Notes: a model not told the origin generated them from the sequence alone. A stretch of DNA of 6,437 nt from an uncultured Verrucomicrobiota bacterium (GCA_903905395.1 CAIVGD010000320.1:1-6437), one strand, 5' to 3'. Shown: positions 1 through 6,302, counted from the stretch's first letter. Made by a program: numbers and translations.

Positions 1-134
1 CAGCGCCAAAAACCACCCCAACCCAAGCCCCTGCCTCCGCATCCGCCTCCGCCAAGGAAACTTACCTTAGCGACCCCGCCATTCGCGCCGCCCTCAAGGA
101 TTTCGACGCTCGTATCGTCGATCAGTCCGGCTGA
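1..134 (+). CDS. C-terminal end of an upstream gene, possibly dnaX (DNA polymerase III gamma/tau subunit)
   Basis: The reading frame is open from the left edge (first full codon at 3) to TGA at 132-134. It encodes 43 residues. The first part is a Pro/Ala/Ser/Thr-rich linker (PTQAPASASASAK). It is followed by a short predicted helix-strand ending, LSDPAIRAALKDFDARIVD. DnaX proteins commonly end with a disordered Pro/Ala linker and a short segment of the form 'DP.v..AL..F...iv.v', and dnaX commonly lies just upstream of recR. The ending and the position therefore both fit DnaX, but only the last few percent of the protein is visible. The coding call is strong because of its composition and the tight 15-nt spacing to recR. 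The product name is an inference at roughly even odds. Confidence 0.6.
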   Translation, partial: APKTTPTQAPASASASAKETYLSDPAIRAALKDFDARIVDQSG

Positions 135-149
135 TCCGCCCCGCCCCGG

Positions 150-749
150 ATGGCTGATTATCCTCCCGCCGCCCTCCGCCTCGTCGCCGCCCTCCGGAAA
201 CTACCCGGCGTCGGCCCCCGCTCTGCCGAACGCCTCGCCCTTCACCTTCTCTCCGCCCCGCCCGGCGCATCCGAAGATCTGGCCCACGCCGTTCGCGAAG
301 CTCGATCCCAGATCATCCCTTGCCCCGAATGCGGATTCTTTTCGGAAGACGGCTTGTGTGAAATCTGCCGGGACCGCTCCCGTGACGACTCTCTCCTTTG
401 CGTGGTCGAACACGCTCCCGATGTGCTCAGCTTCGAACGCTCCGCCTCTTTCCGCGGTCGTTACCACGTCCTCGGTGGACTCCTCTCTCCGCTCGACGGT
501 ATCGGCCCTGATGAATTAAGAATTCCAAGCCTTCTCCAACGAGCAAAAAAGAATCAGACGAAGGAGGTGATCCTCGGTTTCGGTACCGATGCACGAGGAG
601 AAACCACCGCCATCTATCTGGCCAAGGAACTATCCGCTCTGGGATTGAAGATCACCCGCCTCGCCACAGGCGTGGCCGCCGGCTCTGGCCTCGAATTCGT
701 CGATAGCATCACCCTCGGCCACGCGTTGTCTCACCGAAGAGAATTGTGA
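150..749 (+). CDS. recR: Recombination mediator protein RecR
   Basis: RecR acts in the cytoplasm with RecO (and RecF) to load RecA on SSB-coated single-stranded gaps during recombinational repair. The 199-residue length is normal for the family. Visible parts in order: a helix-hairpin-helix at about residues 17-34 (KLPGVGPRSAERLALHLL); a C4 zinc finger with Cys58, Cys61, Cys70 and Cys73; a Toprim domain from about 81 with VVEHAPDVLSFE, YHVLGGLLSPLDGIGPDELRI and the GETTA segment near 150-154; and the C-terminal LEFVDSITLGHAL..RREL. The ATG at 150 gives the expected N-terminus. No clear Shine-Dalgarno precedes it, and translation may be helped by the upstream stop 15 nt away. Unlike the common dnaX-ybaB-recR order, no small nucleoid-protein gene intervenes. 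Two Toprim positions differ from the usual NPTVEGE form (Gly145 and Arg149 here), while Glu151 is kept. Confidence 0.96.
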   Translation: MADYPPAALRLVAALRKLPGVGPRSAERLALHLLSAPPGASEDLAHAVREARSQIIPCPECGFFSEDGLCEICRDRSRDDSLLCVVEHAPDVLSFERSASFRGRYHVLGGLLSPLDGIGPDELRIPSLLQRAKKNQTKEVILGFGTDARGETTAIYLAKELSALGLKITRLATGVAAGSGLEFVDSITLGHALSHRREL

Positions 750-828
750 TCGTTCGGGGTTTCATAGCCTGACCCTTCGTAACTGTGCCCTAGCCTGCGG
801 CGAATCTTCAATTTTGTTCGTCCAGCTA

Positions 829-849
829 GGCGGCCTCGGAGATGCCGTC
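829..849. repeat. Imperfect hairpin centred on CGGAG
   Basis: Left arm GGCGGCCTC (829-837) faces right arm GATGCCGTC (841-849) across a 3-nt loop GGA. The stem has nine positions, with one C/T mismatch and one G-T pair. It lies just 5' of the conserved A-rich box. A related but weaker TCGG-AGA-CCGA hairpin precedes the second copy of that box at 6340-6350, so it may be the first module of a composite repeat. Confidence 0.5.
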
Positions 850-859
850 GCTACCTAAA

Positions 860-898
860 CTTCCAACTTAAAAACCAAAAACAATTGTGGGGCGGGCC
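860..898. repeat. Dispersed intergenic repeat, copy 1 (conserved box)
   Basis: The 39 bases here align without gaps to 6369-6407, with 33 identical positions. The shared form starts CTTCCAACT, continues through an A-rich stretch with AAAACC and AAAACAA, and ends in TGT-GGGCGGG. Both copies lie in non-coding DNA, in the same orientation on the plus strand, about 5.5 kb apart. Each ends in a G+C-rich hairpin, but the hairpin arms differ. This shows a real repeat family rather than chance similarity; how many further copies the genome has cannot be seen here. Confidence 0.85.
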
Positions 899-913
899 AT
901 GCCTGCCCGCCTC
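889..913. repeat. G+C-rich hairpin of repeat copy 1
   Basis: Arms GGGGCGGGC (889-897) and GCCCGCCTC (905-913) pair over nine positions with one G-T pair, around the 7-nt loop CATGCCT. The hairpin overlaps the 3' end of the conserved box. Flanking TTGT and AAAA could extend it weakly on the plus strand. No T-run follows on the plus strand, so I call it part of the repeat and not a terminator. Confidence 0.75.
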
Positions 914-929
914 AAAATGTGTTCCAGAC

Positions 930-949
930 GGCGCCCACGAACGGGCGCC
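930..949. repeat. Second G+C-rich hairpin of repeat copy 1
   Basis: A perfect 7-bp stem, GGCGCCC (930-936) and GGGCGCC (943-949), closes a 6-nt loop ACGAAC. It is followed by CTACA, so its other strand reads TGTAGGGCGCC, resembling the TGTGGGGCGGG entry of the first hairpin. The two hairpins may be inverted ends of one composite element spanning about 886-954. Confidence 0.75.
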
Positions 950-986
950 CTACATCGCTGACAGTTCCCCGCTCTCATCTTCCCTC

Positions 987-1020
987 AATCCAAAATTAAA
1001 AATCCAACATCAAACATCAT
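987..1020. repeat. A+T-rich tract with short direct repeats
   Basis: AATCCAA occurs at 987-993 and 1001-1007, flanking AAATTAAA, and is followed by CATCAAACATCAT (1008-1020). The tract contrasts sharply with the G+C-rich surroundings and directly precedes the 3' end of the GH130 gene. On the minus strand, which is the sense of that gene, it reads T-rich just after the stop. It could serve as a termination or processing region, but no stem stands immediately before it in that direction. Confidence 0.45.
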
Positions 1021-1037
1021 CTTTCGGTCCTCCGCGA

Positions 1038-2522
1038 CTACCTCCAGCACCCACCCACATTCTGGCTCGATCGCAGCGCCCCTAATAATTCATCAATCGA
1101 CATGCTGACGATGACCGAGGCCCGGTCACTTACCGCGAAAGGCAGGATCAGTTCGCGGCCATGAAGCAGAGAACCACAGCTATAAACAACGTTGGGCACG
1201 TAGCCCTCCCGTTCGTTCCCCTCAGGAGCTAGCAAGGGTTCTCGCAAGCGCCCGATTACCTTGGTCGGATCATCCAGATCCAAAAGCACCGCCCCGATGC
1301 AATACTTCCGCATCGGCCCCACTCCGTGAGTGATGACGAGCCAGCCGGCTTCGGTTTCAATGGGCGAACCGCAGTTCCCAATCTTCACGGATTCCCACAT
1401 CTCGGCTGGACGTAGAATGAGCTGCGGATCTGACCAGTAATAAGGGCTGTCGGAAAACATTATAAAGAGATTCTCGTCATCATGTCTGGATAGCATGGCG
1501 TAACGTCCGGCGATGCGCCGCGGAAAGAGTGCCATCCCTTTGTTTTGCACCGGGGATCCATTCAGGGTGAGGATCCGAAAGTTGAGGAAGTCCGACGTCT
1601 CAATAAACTGCGGCAGGATGGCCCGTCCGTTGTACGCCGTGTAGGTGGCGTAATACACGACTAACCCATCGTCCTCCACAAAACGCACAAAACGGGCGTC
1701 TTCAATCCCGTTCGTTTCATTGGGCGAGACCGGAAAGATAATCCGTTCACTCATGTCCATTCCCCCCGGAAAGTGGAGCTCATAGTTGGAGTCTGCCAGC
1801 CACTGGATGCACTCCAGCGTGCGCCGCAGATCATGCGTCTCTGGCTTGGTATCTTGGCGGACGATGTTCAGGCTCTTTTGAAGTTCACTGAGCGTGAAAT
1901 TCGCCGCCAGTGACTTCATAACCGCCTCGGCGTGCCGGTCATTGAACCCCATTTCGGCCAGCTTGATGATGAACCGCTTTTTGTTGTAGCTGGGGTTCGC
2001 CACGATCTCCGGCGCCGTCACGTAGCGGGAGATCGGATCGAGAGTGATCTGCCCCTGCGGCGTGATCATCCCGGACCGGAATTCAATGGAGGAGATATGT
2101 CCCTCCCCGGTAGCCCGCAGGCTCATAATAAAACGCACAGCCCCGACCGCTACGCCACTTTGGTCGGGGTGGGCCACGATCGAGGGATTGAAGATAGCCG
2201 CGGATTCGAGCGCGTATTCGCCCGAGAAAAGTGCGCCGATGAGTAATTGCCGTTTCTCCGAAAGCGGATGCTGCGTGAAGACGTACGCTCGCACCCTCTC
2301 GTAATTTGCGCGCAGAAGCTTCCCGATATCCCTGTGTCTGGCCTCGAACTCCACCAACACCTCTTGCAGTTGACTGGCGACTTCCTCTTCCGTGATTGCG
2401 AGTGCGCGACCTATGATCGTGGTGATACGTTGAATGTCATTCGGAATCCAAGAACGGAGGATCACCCGCGCACTTTCCGGGAGCACGGTCACCACATGCC
2501 GACAGAGATGGACGGAACTCAT
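1038..2522 (-). CDS. GH130-family glycoside phosphorylase/hydrolase (mannoside-active clan)
   Basis: A 494-residue cytoplasmic protein with no signal peptide. Residues 1-100 look mostly helical. From about 105 (AAIFNPSIV) the GH130 five-bladed propeller can be followed: SSIEFRSG (144-151), GIEDARFVRF (272-281), the blade with QNKGMALFPRRIAGRYAMLSR (326-346), IGNCGSPIETEAGWLVITHG (381-400) and the C-terminal YVPNVVYSCG..LPFAVSD (441-466). Asp275 in the GIEDARF motif matches the GH130 general acid; the usual Pro after it is Ala here. Known GH130 enzymes phosphorolyse or hydrolyse beta-mannosides, so substrate and reaction cannot be fixed from sequence. The N-terminal extension makes it longer than the typical 300-400-residue phosphorylases. 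The ATG at 2522 overlaps the stop of the glycosyltransferase gene by one base. No Shine-Dalgarno is evident, so coupled translation is likely. Stop TAG at 1040-1038. Confidence 0.9.
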   Translation of the reverse strand: MSSVHLCRHVVTVLPESARVILRSWIPNDIQRITTIIGRALAITEEEVASQLQEVLVEFEARHRDIGKLLRANYERVRAYVFTQHPLSEKRQLLIGALFSGEYALESAAIFNPSIVAHPDQSGVAVGAVRFIMSLRATGEGHISSIEFRSGMITPQGQITLDPISRYVTAPEIVANPSYNKKRFIIKLAEMGFNDRHAEAVMKSLAANFTLSELQKSLNIVRQDTKPETHDLRRTLECIQWLADSNYELHFPGGMDMSERIIFPVSPNETNGIEDARFVRFVEDDGLVVYYATYTAYNGRAILPQFIETSDFLNFRILTLNGSPVQNKGMALFPRRIAGRYAMLSRHDDENLFIMFSDSPYYWSDPQLILRPAEMWESVKIGNCGSPIETEAGWLVITHGVGPMRKYCIGAVLLDLDDPTKVIGRLREPLLAPEGNEREGYVPNVVYSCGSLLHGRELILPFAVSDRASVIVSMSIDELLGALRSSQNVGGCWR

Positions 2523-2524
2523 CA
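2520..2524 (-). other. TGATG stop/start overlap coupling the two glycan genes
   Basis: On the minus strand TGA (2524-2522) of the glycosyltransferase gene and ATG (2522-2520) of the GH130 gene share one A. The 15 bases before the ATG contain no good Shine-Dalgarno, so re-initiation by ribosomes finishing the first gene is the simplest way to start the second. This would fix their protein ratio. Confidence 0.8.
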
Positions 2525-4996
2525 GCAGGATTTCGGCGGATGGGTGATCAGATGTTCCGCGTAGTTCATTTCCGCCAGAGAAAGGTGGAAGGCCAGCGAG
2601 GACTCCGCTCCCTGGTTTTCACTCACGCGATCCACATGCAAACCATCACTGCAACCGCCGGTGGCGGAGTCGTATAGCGGCCGGCCGAGATCGTTCCGGC
2701 CTAGGAACCATTCGAAGGCACGCCTCGCCTCACGCGACCACGTTGGGTCTCGAGTCGCGCGAAAAGCCTCGTGGCACGCAGATACCATCGCCTGTGCCTC
2801 CACCGGTTGCTGGTCGAAGTCCGCCCGGGCGCCATCCCGATGGTAGAAACCATCACAGCCGATGGGTCGGAAACATCCGGCCTGCGTTTTCTGAATCGAC
2901 GCCAGCCAGCGCAGGGACTGGAGGCCTATGGTCAATGCCTCTCCGTTCGGCATCCACTGGCCGCTCAGGAGAAGTGCCTGACAGAGGCGGGCGTTTTCAT
3001 ATGTGACGCTCGGTTCAAACCACGGCCATTTCTCCGTGGCACAGCCGTGCCACAACTGGATCAGCTTCCCGGTTAACGCCTCGCGGATCGCACTCGTGCG
3101 CGCATCCCCGGGGAAGTGCCGCAGATACTCGTGGATGCCCAGCAGCGCAAAACTCCACGCCCGCGGGGAAGAAAAACTCTCTACGACCGACAATCCCCGC
3201 TCGAAGAGTTGCGCCGCCAGCCGACGGTGCCCCTCATTGCGCGAGCGACCGGCGCCAGTGCCGGCGGCCCAGAGAGCCCGGGCATGACTATCCTCGCTCC
3301 CGGCCTCCTCCAACCATTGCCGTCCGTGGCTCATAAAATTGCGGAAACGCCCTCGCTCGTAATCGAAAGCTGCGCCCAAAAAGGCGAGGTAGTGGGTGGC
3401 CAGTTTGCAAAAATTATCCTCCGGCGGTGCCTCGCCGAGTTCCCCCAGCATGTTGCAGAGAATGAAAGCCCTCGCGTTATCATCCGTGCAGTACCCTTCG
3501 TGAAAATTCGGTACCGTGAAAATGGCGTGTTGGAAGATCCCCGTGCCATCGCTCATGCCCACGAGATGATCCAGACGCCGCGGAGGCAATTCATACGGGC
3601 GGCTGTCGAGCGTCCACCGTGCAAACGCCGCCCGCGGATTGGCCTTCCGATCCGCCCGGGCGCGTTGAAACGATTCAAGATAACGTCGTCCCACCGCCGG
3701 CCAGATCATCTCGCGACCCAACGCATAGGCTTCCCTCCCAATTTTTTCCAGATGCACCGGATCATCCAGCAGGCCACAGACGCTTTTCGAGATAGCTTCA
3801 GGATTGCGGAAAGGCACGAGCACGCCCCGCCCCTCCGCCAGCAGTTCCTGCGCATGCCAGTACGGCGTGGACACCACGGCCTTCCCCGCACCAAAGACAT
3901 ACGCCAGCGTGCCGGAAGTGATTTGGGTCTCCTCCAAATAGGGCGTGAGATAAATATCCGTCGCGCCAATAAATTCTTTCAACTCCTCCAACGACAGGAA
4001 TCGGTTGTAAAAAATAATGTGTTCCTTCACTCCTCGTTCCTCGGCCAGCCGCTCCAGACTCATCCGGTAACTCTCCCCTTCCTGCGCGAGGAGATGCGGG
4101 TGGGTAACGCCCAGCACGAGATAGACCACCTCCGGATGCTGTCGCACGATCTCCGGCAACGCTTCGATCACATGCTCGATTCCCTTGCCCGGGCCGATCA
4201 GGCCAAATGTGAAGAGCACCCTCCTCCCTTCCACGCCTAAATGCGCTTTAAAAAAACTGGATTCGACGAACGCCAGATCTGGTATCCCGTGGGGGATGAT
4301 GTCCACCTTCGCCTCGGGCACACCGTAGGTTTGCGTGAGAATTTCCGCTCCCTTGCGCGCCATCACCACCAGACGATCGCTCCGGCTCACCAACTCCTCC
4401 ATCACCTCGCGTTGCGCCCCGCTCGGCTCGCGCAGAATCGTGTGCAGTGTGGTCACCACCGGCATCCGCACCTCCTTGAGAAGCGCCAGGAGATGACTGC
4501 CTGCCGACCCCCCGTAGATGCCAAACTCGTGCTGCACACTGAGAACGTCCGCGTTGCTAAAGTTGAGAAAGTCCGCCGCCCGCCGGTACGAATCCAGATT
4601 TTTTTCCGCCATCTCGAACCGGACGCGCGGTGGGTAAGCATAGCCCTCCGCCCGATCATTGACCGCTCCCACATAACAATCTGAGCCCGGAACCTCCATG
4701 GCCACCGCCTCACACAGGTCATACGTAAAAGTCGCGATCCCGCATAGCCTCGGCAGATAATCGCCGAGAAAGGCGATCCTCTGAGGCAAGGATGGCCGAC
4801 TGGGAGTGAGGCTTCCAACCCCTTCCCCATTTTCCGGTCGGCGGGTAGGACGGATTGTGGATTTCACGGGCCGCCGGATCACCTTCCGCCTCGCGGGCGA
4901 CCCAGACTTCCTGCCGGGCGTACTCCCTTCGCCACTCTTTCGGGACTTCGTAGCGGAAAAACGGTTTTTCCGTTTCTTTGGCCTCCGCGTCTTCAT
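2522..4996 (-). CDS. GT4-family glycosyltransferase fused to a C-terminal alpha/alpha-barrel-like domain
   Basis: An 824-residue protein in three parts. Residues 1-56 are a disordered basic tail (22 Lys/Arg, 2 acidic). Residues 71-445 are a GT-B glycosyltransferase of the GT4 type: PQRIAFLGDYLPRLCGIATF (71-90), SVQHEFGIYGG (153-163), TLHTILR (183-189), IIPHGIPD (233-240), the donor-domain start LFTFGLIGPGKGIEHVIEAL (261-280), TPYLEETQITSGTLAY (351-366) and GAGKAVVST (369-377). Residues about 474-816 are helix-rich with GTGIFQH (484-490), GYCTDDNARA (501-510), WPWFEPSVTYENARL (657-671) and FDQQPVEAQAM (727-737). That domain resembles a six-hairpin (alpha/alpha) toroid as in several glycosidases and epimerases. 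Enzyme role: transfer of a sugar from a nucleotide-sugar donor, with the barrel domain's activity unknown. The acceptor is unknown. The ATG at 4996 is the only start giving the full tail, but it lacks a clear Shine-Dalgarno, so a start nearer residue 60 is possible. Confidence 0.88.
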   Translation of the reverse strand: MKTRRPKKRKNRFSATKSRKSGEGSTPGRKSGSPARRKVIRRPVKSTIRPTRRPENGEGVGSLTPSRPSLPQRIAFLGDYLPRLCGIATFTYDLCEAVAMEVPGSDCYVGAVNDRAEGYAYPPRVRFEMAEKNLDSYRRAADFLNFSNADVLSVQHEFGIYGGSAGSHLLALLKEVRMPVVTTLHTILREPSGAQREVMEELVSRSDRLVVMARKGAEILTQTYGVPEAKVDIIPHGIPDLAFVESSFFKAHLGVEGRRVLFTFGLIGPGKGIEHVIEALPEIVRQHPEVVYLVLGVTHPHLLAQEGESYRMSLERLAEERGVKEHIIFYNRFLSLEELKEFIGATDIYLTPYLEETQITSGTLAYVFGAGKAVVSTPYWHAQELLAEGRGVLVPFRNPEAISKSVCGLLDDPVHLEKIGREAYALGREMIWPAVGRRYLESFQRARADRKANPRAAFARWTLDSRPYELPPRRLDHLVGMSDGTGIFQHAIFTVPNFHEGYCTDDNARAFILCNMLGELGEAPPEDNFCKLATHYLAFLGAAFDYERGRFRNFMSHGRQWLEEAGSEDSHARALWAAGTGAGRSRNEGHRRLAAQLFERGLSVVESFSSPRAWSFALLGIHEYLRHFPGDARTSAIREALTGKLIQLWHGCATEKWPWFEPSVTYENARLCQALLLSGQWMPNGEALTIGLQSLRWLASIQKTQAGCFRPIGCDGFYHRDGARADFDQQPVEAQAMVSACHEAFRATRDPTWSREARRAFEWFLGRNDLGRPLYDSATGGCSDGLHVDRVSENQGAESSLAFHLSLAEMNYAEHLITHPPKSC

Positions 4997-5178
4997 GGAA
5001 AAGAGCTTAACCCATAAACCGATGGAGTCCGCCTAAATACTCGCCCTCTCTTCTCCCCCCCCCAGTCCTAGCTGGGTCAGACTTCAATAGATAAACATCC
5101 TTCCCCTCTGATCCATTCAACGCGGAACGCCATCCCACCACATCGCTTGAAAAATAAGGACTGACGGCAAGCGAAAAC
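4997..5178. other. Intergenic region between the arsenite permease and the glycosyltransferase gene
   Basis: This 182-bp stretch follows the permease stop and precedes the glycosyltransferase start on the minus strand. It must hold the glycosyltransferase promoter unless the genes are co-transcribed. The best -35-like hexamer, TTGAAT (5120-5115), has no good -10 at proper spacing: candidates near 5096-5088 match only about half the consensus. A run of nine C (5055-5063, nine G on the sense strand) lies about 60 bp upstream of the start. It abuts a small CCCAG-TCCTAG-CTGGG stem. No gene or clear terminator is visible. Confidence 0.6.
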
Positions 5179-6279
5179 CTACTCCGTGGCCAGAGCTTTC
5201 CGATACCACCCACGGGTTCGTACGCATGCTTGGCAGACGGTGAGCATGACCGGCACCTCCACCAAAACCCCCACGACAGTGGCCAGAGCCGCCGGTGAAG
5301 TCGGCCCAAAAAGAGTGATCGCCACGGCCACCGCTAGTTCAAAAAAGTTGCTGGCCCCAATCAGTGCGCCAGGGGTAGCGACGTCATGCCGCACTTTCAT
5401 CAGGCGCATGAGGCCGTAGGTCAGTCCGGAGTTGAAATAAACCTGGAGAAGAATAGGCACTGCGAGCAAAAGCACCGCCGTCCAATGAATCACGATGTTT
5501 TCGGCTTGAAACGCAAAAATCAGAGTGAGAGTAGCGAGTAGTGCCGCGATCGTCACCGGCCGGAACCTCGGCAGAAATTGTCCGTTGAACCAGTCCGCAC
5601 CCTTCGCTTTGATCAGAAAAGTGCGGCTGATCCAGCCCGCGGCGAGCGGGATGACGATGAAAACAAGAACCGAAGTGAACAGCACCGCGCCGGGGATATG
5701 GACGCCAGTCACGCCGACCAACAGCATGACGATCGGGGCAAAGGCGAAGACCATGATCAGATCGTTGATGGCAACCTGCGCCAGCGTGTAAGGACCATCC
5801 CCGTCGGTGAGATAACTCCAAACAAACACCATCGCCGTACAAGGGGCCGCCGCGAGAATGATGAGCCCGGCCACATAGTTTTTCGCCGTCTCTGGCTCGA
5901 TCCATCCAAACTCGTCGCCGAACAACCTCGTGATAAAAAGCCAGCCGAGCAACGCCATGCTGAACGGCTTGACCAGCCAATTGACAAAAAGAGTGATGAA
6001 GAGACCTTTCGGTTTTGCGAAGACGCCCCGGATACCGCCGAAGTCAATCTTGAGCATCATCGGATAAATCATCAGCCAGATCAGCACGGCAATCGGGATG
6101 TTGACGTGGGAGCCTTCCCCAAATTCGAGTTCGCCGATGCGCCGGGTCCAATCCGAAAAAAGTTTCCCGATCACGAGACCGAGAAACATACACCCAAAAA
6201 CCCACACCGTGAGGTAACGCTCGAAAAAATCCAGCCTCTTTGCCGGAGTCTCTATGGATGGTGGATCTACGTTTTTCAC
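5179..6279 (-). CDS. arsB: ACR3-family arsenite efflux permease
   Basis: An inner-membrane exporter of arsenite, usually driven by proton exchange, belonging to the ACR3 type (often labelled arsB or acr3) and not the older 12-helix ArsB type. Starting at the GTG at 6279 the product has 366 residues, normal for ACR3, with about ten hydrophobic segments (near 22-41, 59-77, 91-118, 134-157, 166-190, 196-216, 240-257, 263-281, 303-323, 328-351). Hallmarks are VNIPIAVLIWLMIYPMM (59-75), AAPCTAMVFVW (144-154) with the transport Cys147, and GASNFFELAVAVAI (308-321) with Glu314. Both residues are essential in studied homologues. The frame stays open to the window edge with another GTG at 6435, but that extension would translate the dispersed repeat and has no family similarity. 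RLDFFERYLTVW (15-26) matches the usual N-terminus. The Shine-Dalgarno is weak. No arsR or arsC is in view; they could lie beyond the right edge. Confidence 0.93.
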   Translation of the reverse strand: MKNVDPPSIETPAKRLDFFERYLTVWVFGCMFLGLVIGKLFSDWTRRIGELEFGEGSHVNIPIAVLIWLMIYPMMLKIDFGGIRGVFAKPKGLFITLFVNWLVKPFSMALLGWLFITRLFGDEFGWIEPETAKNYVAGLIILAAAPCTAMVFVWSYLTDGDGPYTLAQVAINDLIMVFAFAPIVMLLVGVTGVHIPGAVLFTSVLVFIVIPLAAGWISRTFLIKAKGADWFNGQFLPRFRPVTIAALLATLTLIFAFQAENIVIHWTAVLLLAVPILLQVYFNSGLTYGLMRLMKVRHDVATPGALIGASNFFELAVAVAITLFGPTSPAALATVVGVLVEVPVMLTVCQACVRTRGWYRKALATE

Positions 6280-6302
6280 AGCGCCGATTCGATCACCACC
6301 AA

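Larger units (their letters stand above)
750..1037. other. Convergent intergenic region carrying palindromic repeats
   Basis: This 288-bp stretch separates the 3' ends of recR (plus) and the GH130 gene (minus), so it needs no promoter for either. I see no convincing gene in it: a 66-codon frame crossing it runs through hairpins and ends inside the neighbouring gene. Positions 750-825 show nothing recognisable. From about 826 it contains, in order, an imperfect hairpin, an A-rich conserved box, two strong G+C-rich hairpins and an A+T-rich tract with short direct repeats. None of the hairpins is followed by a clear T-run on either strand, so an intrinsic terminator is not shown, although the stems could still aid bidirectional termination or protect mRNA 3' ends. 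Confidence 0.75.

Noticed and set aside
889..949. Intrinsic terminators for recR or the GH130 gene
   Set aside because: The stems are strong but neither strand has a run of T directly after them, and the same arrangement recurs upstream of a gene at the right end of the window, so a repeat-element reading fits better.
860..1020. CRISPR array
   Set aside because: The repeats are not regularly spaced direct repeats; there are just two similar boxes 5.5 kb apart and local inverted repeats.
885..1085. A 66-codon plus-strand frame between recR and the GH130 gene
   Set aside because: It runs through two hairpins and the A+T-rich tract, lacks a ribosome binding site, and its product is Pro/Ser-rich without recognisable features.
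3116..4240. A 374-codon open frame on the plus strand
   Set aside because: It lies wholly inside and antisense to the glycosyltransferase gene, whose protein motifs are unmistakable. The plus-strand product is rich in Arg, Pro and His with no domain pattern, as expected of a high-G+C shadow frame.
5088..5120. Sigma-70-like promoter for the glycosyltransferase gene
   Set aside because: TTGAAT is a fair -35, but the candidate -10 hexamers match only about half the consensus or sit 19-21 bases away.
5145..5172. GCTTG...CAAGC stem after the permease stop as an intrinsic terminator
   Set aside because: Only five base pairs with an 18-nt loop, and the T-rich stretch falls in the loop and not after the stem.
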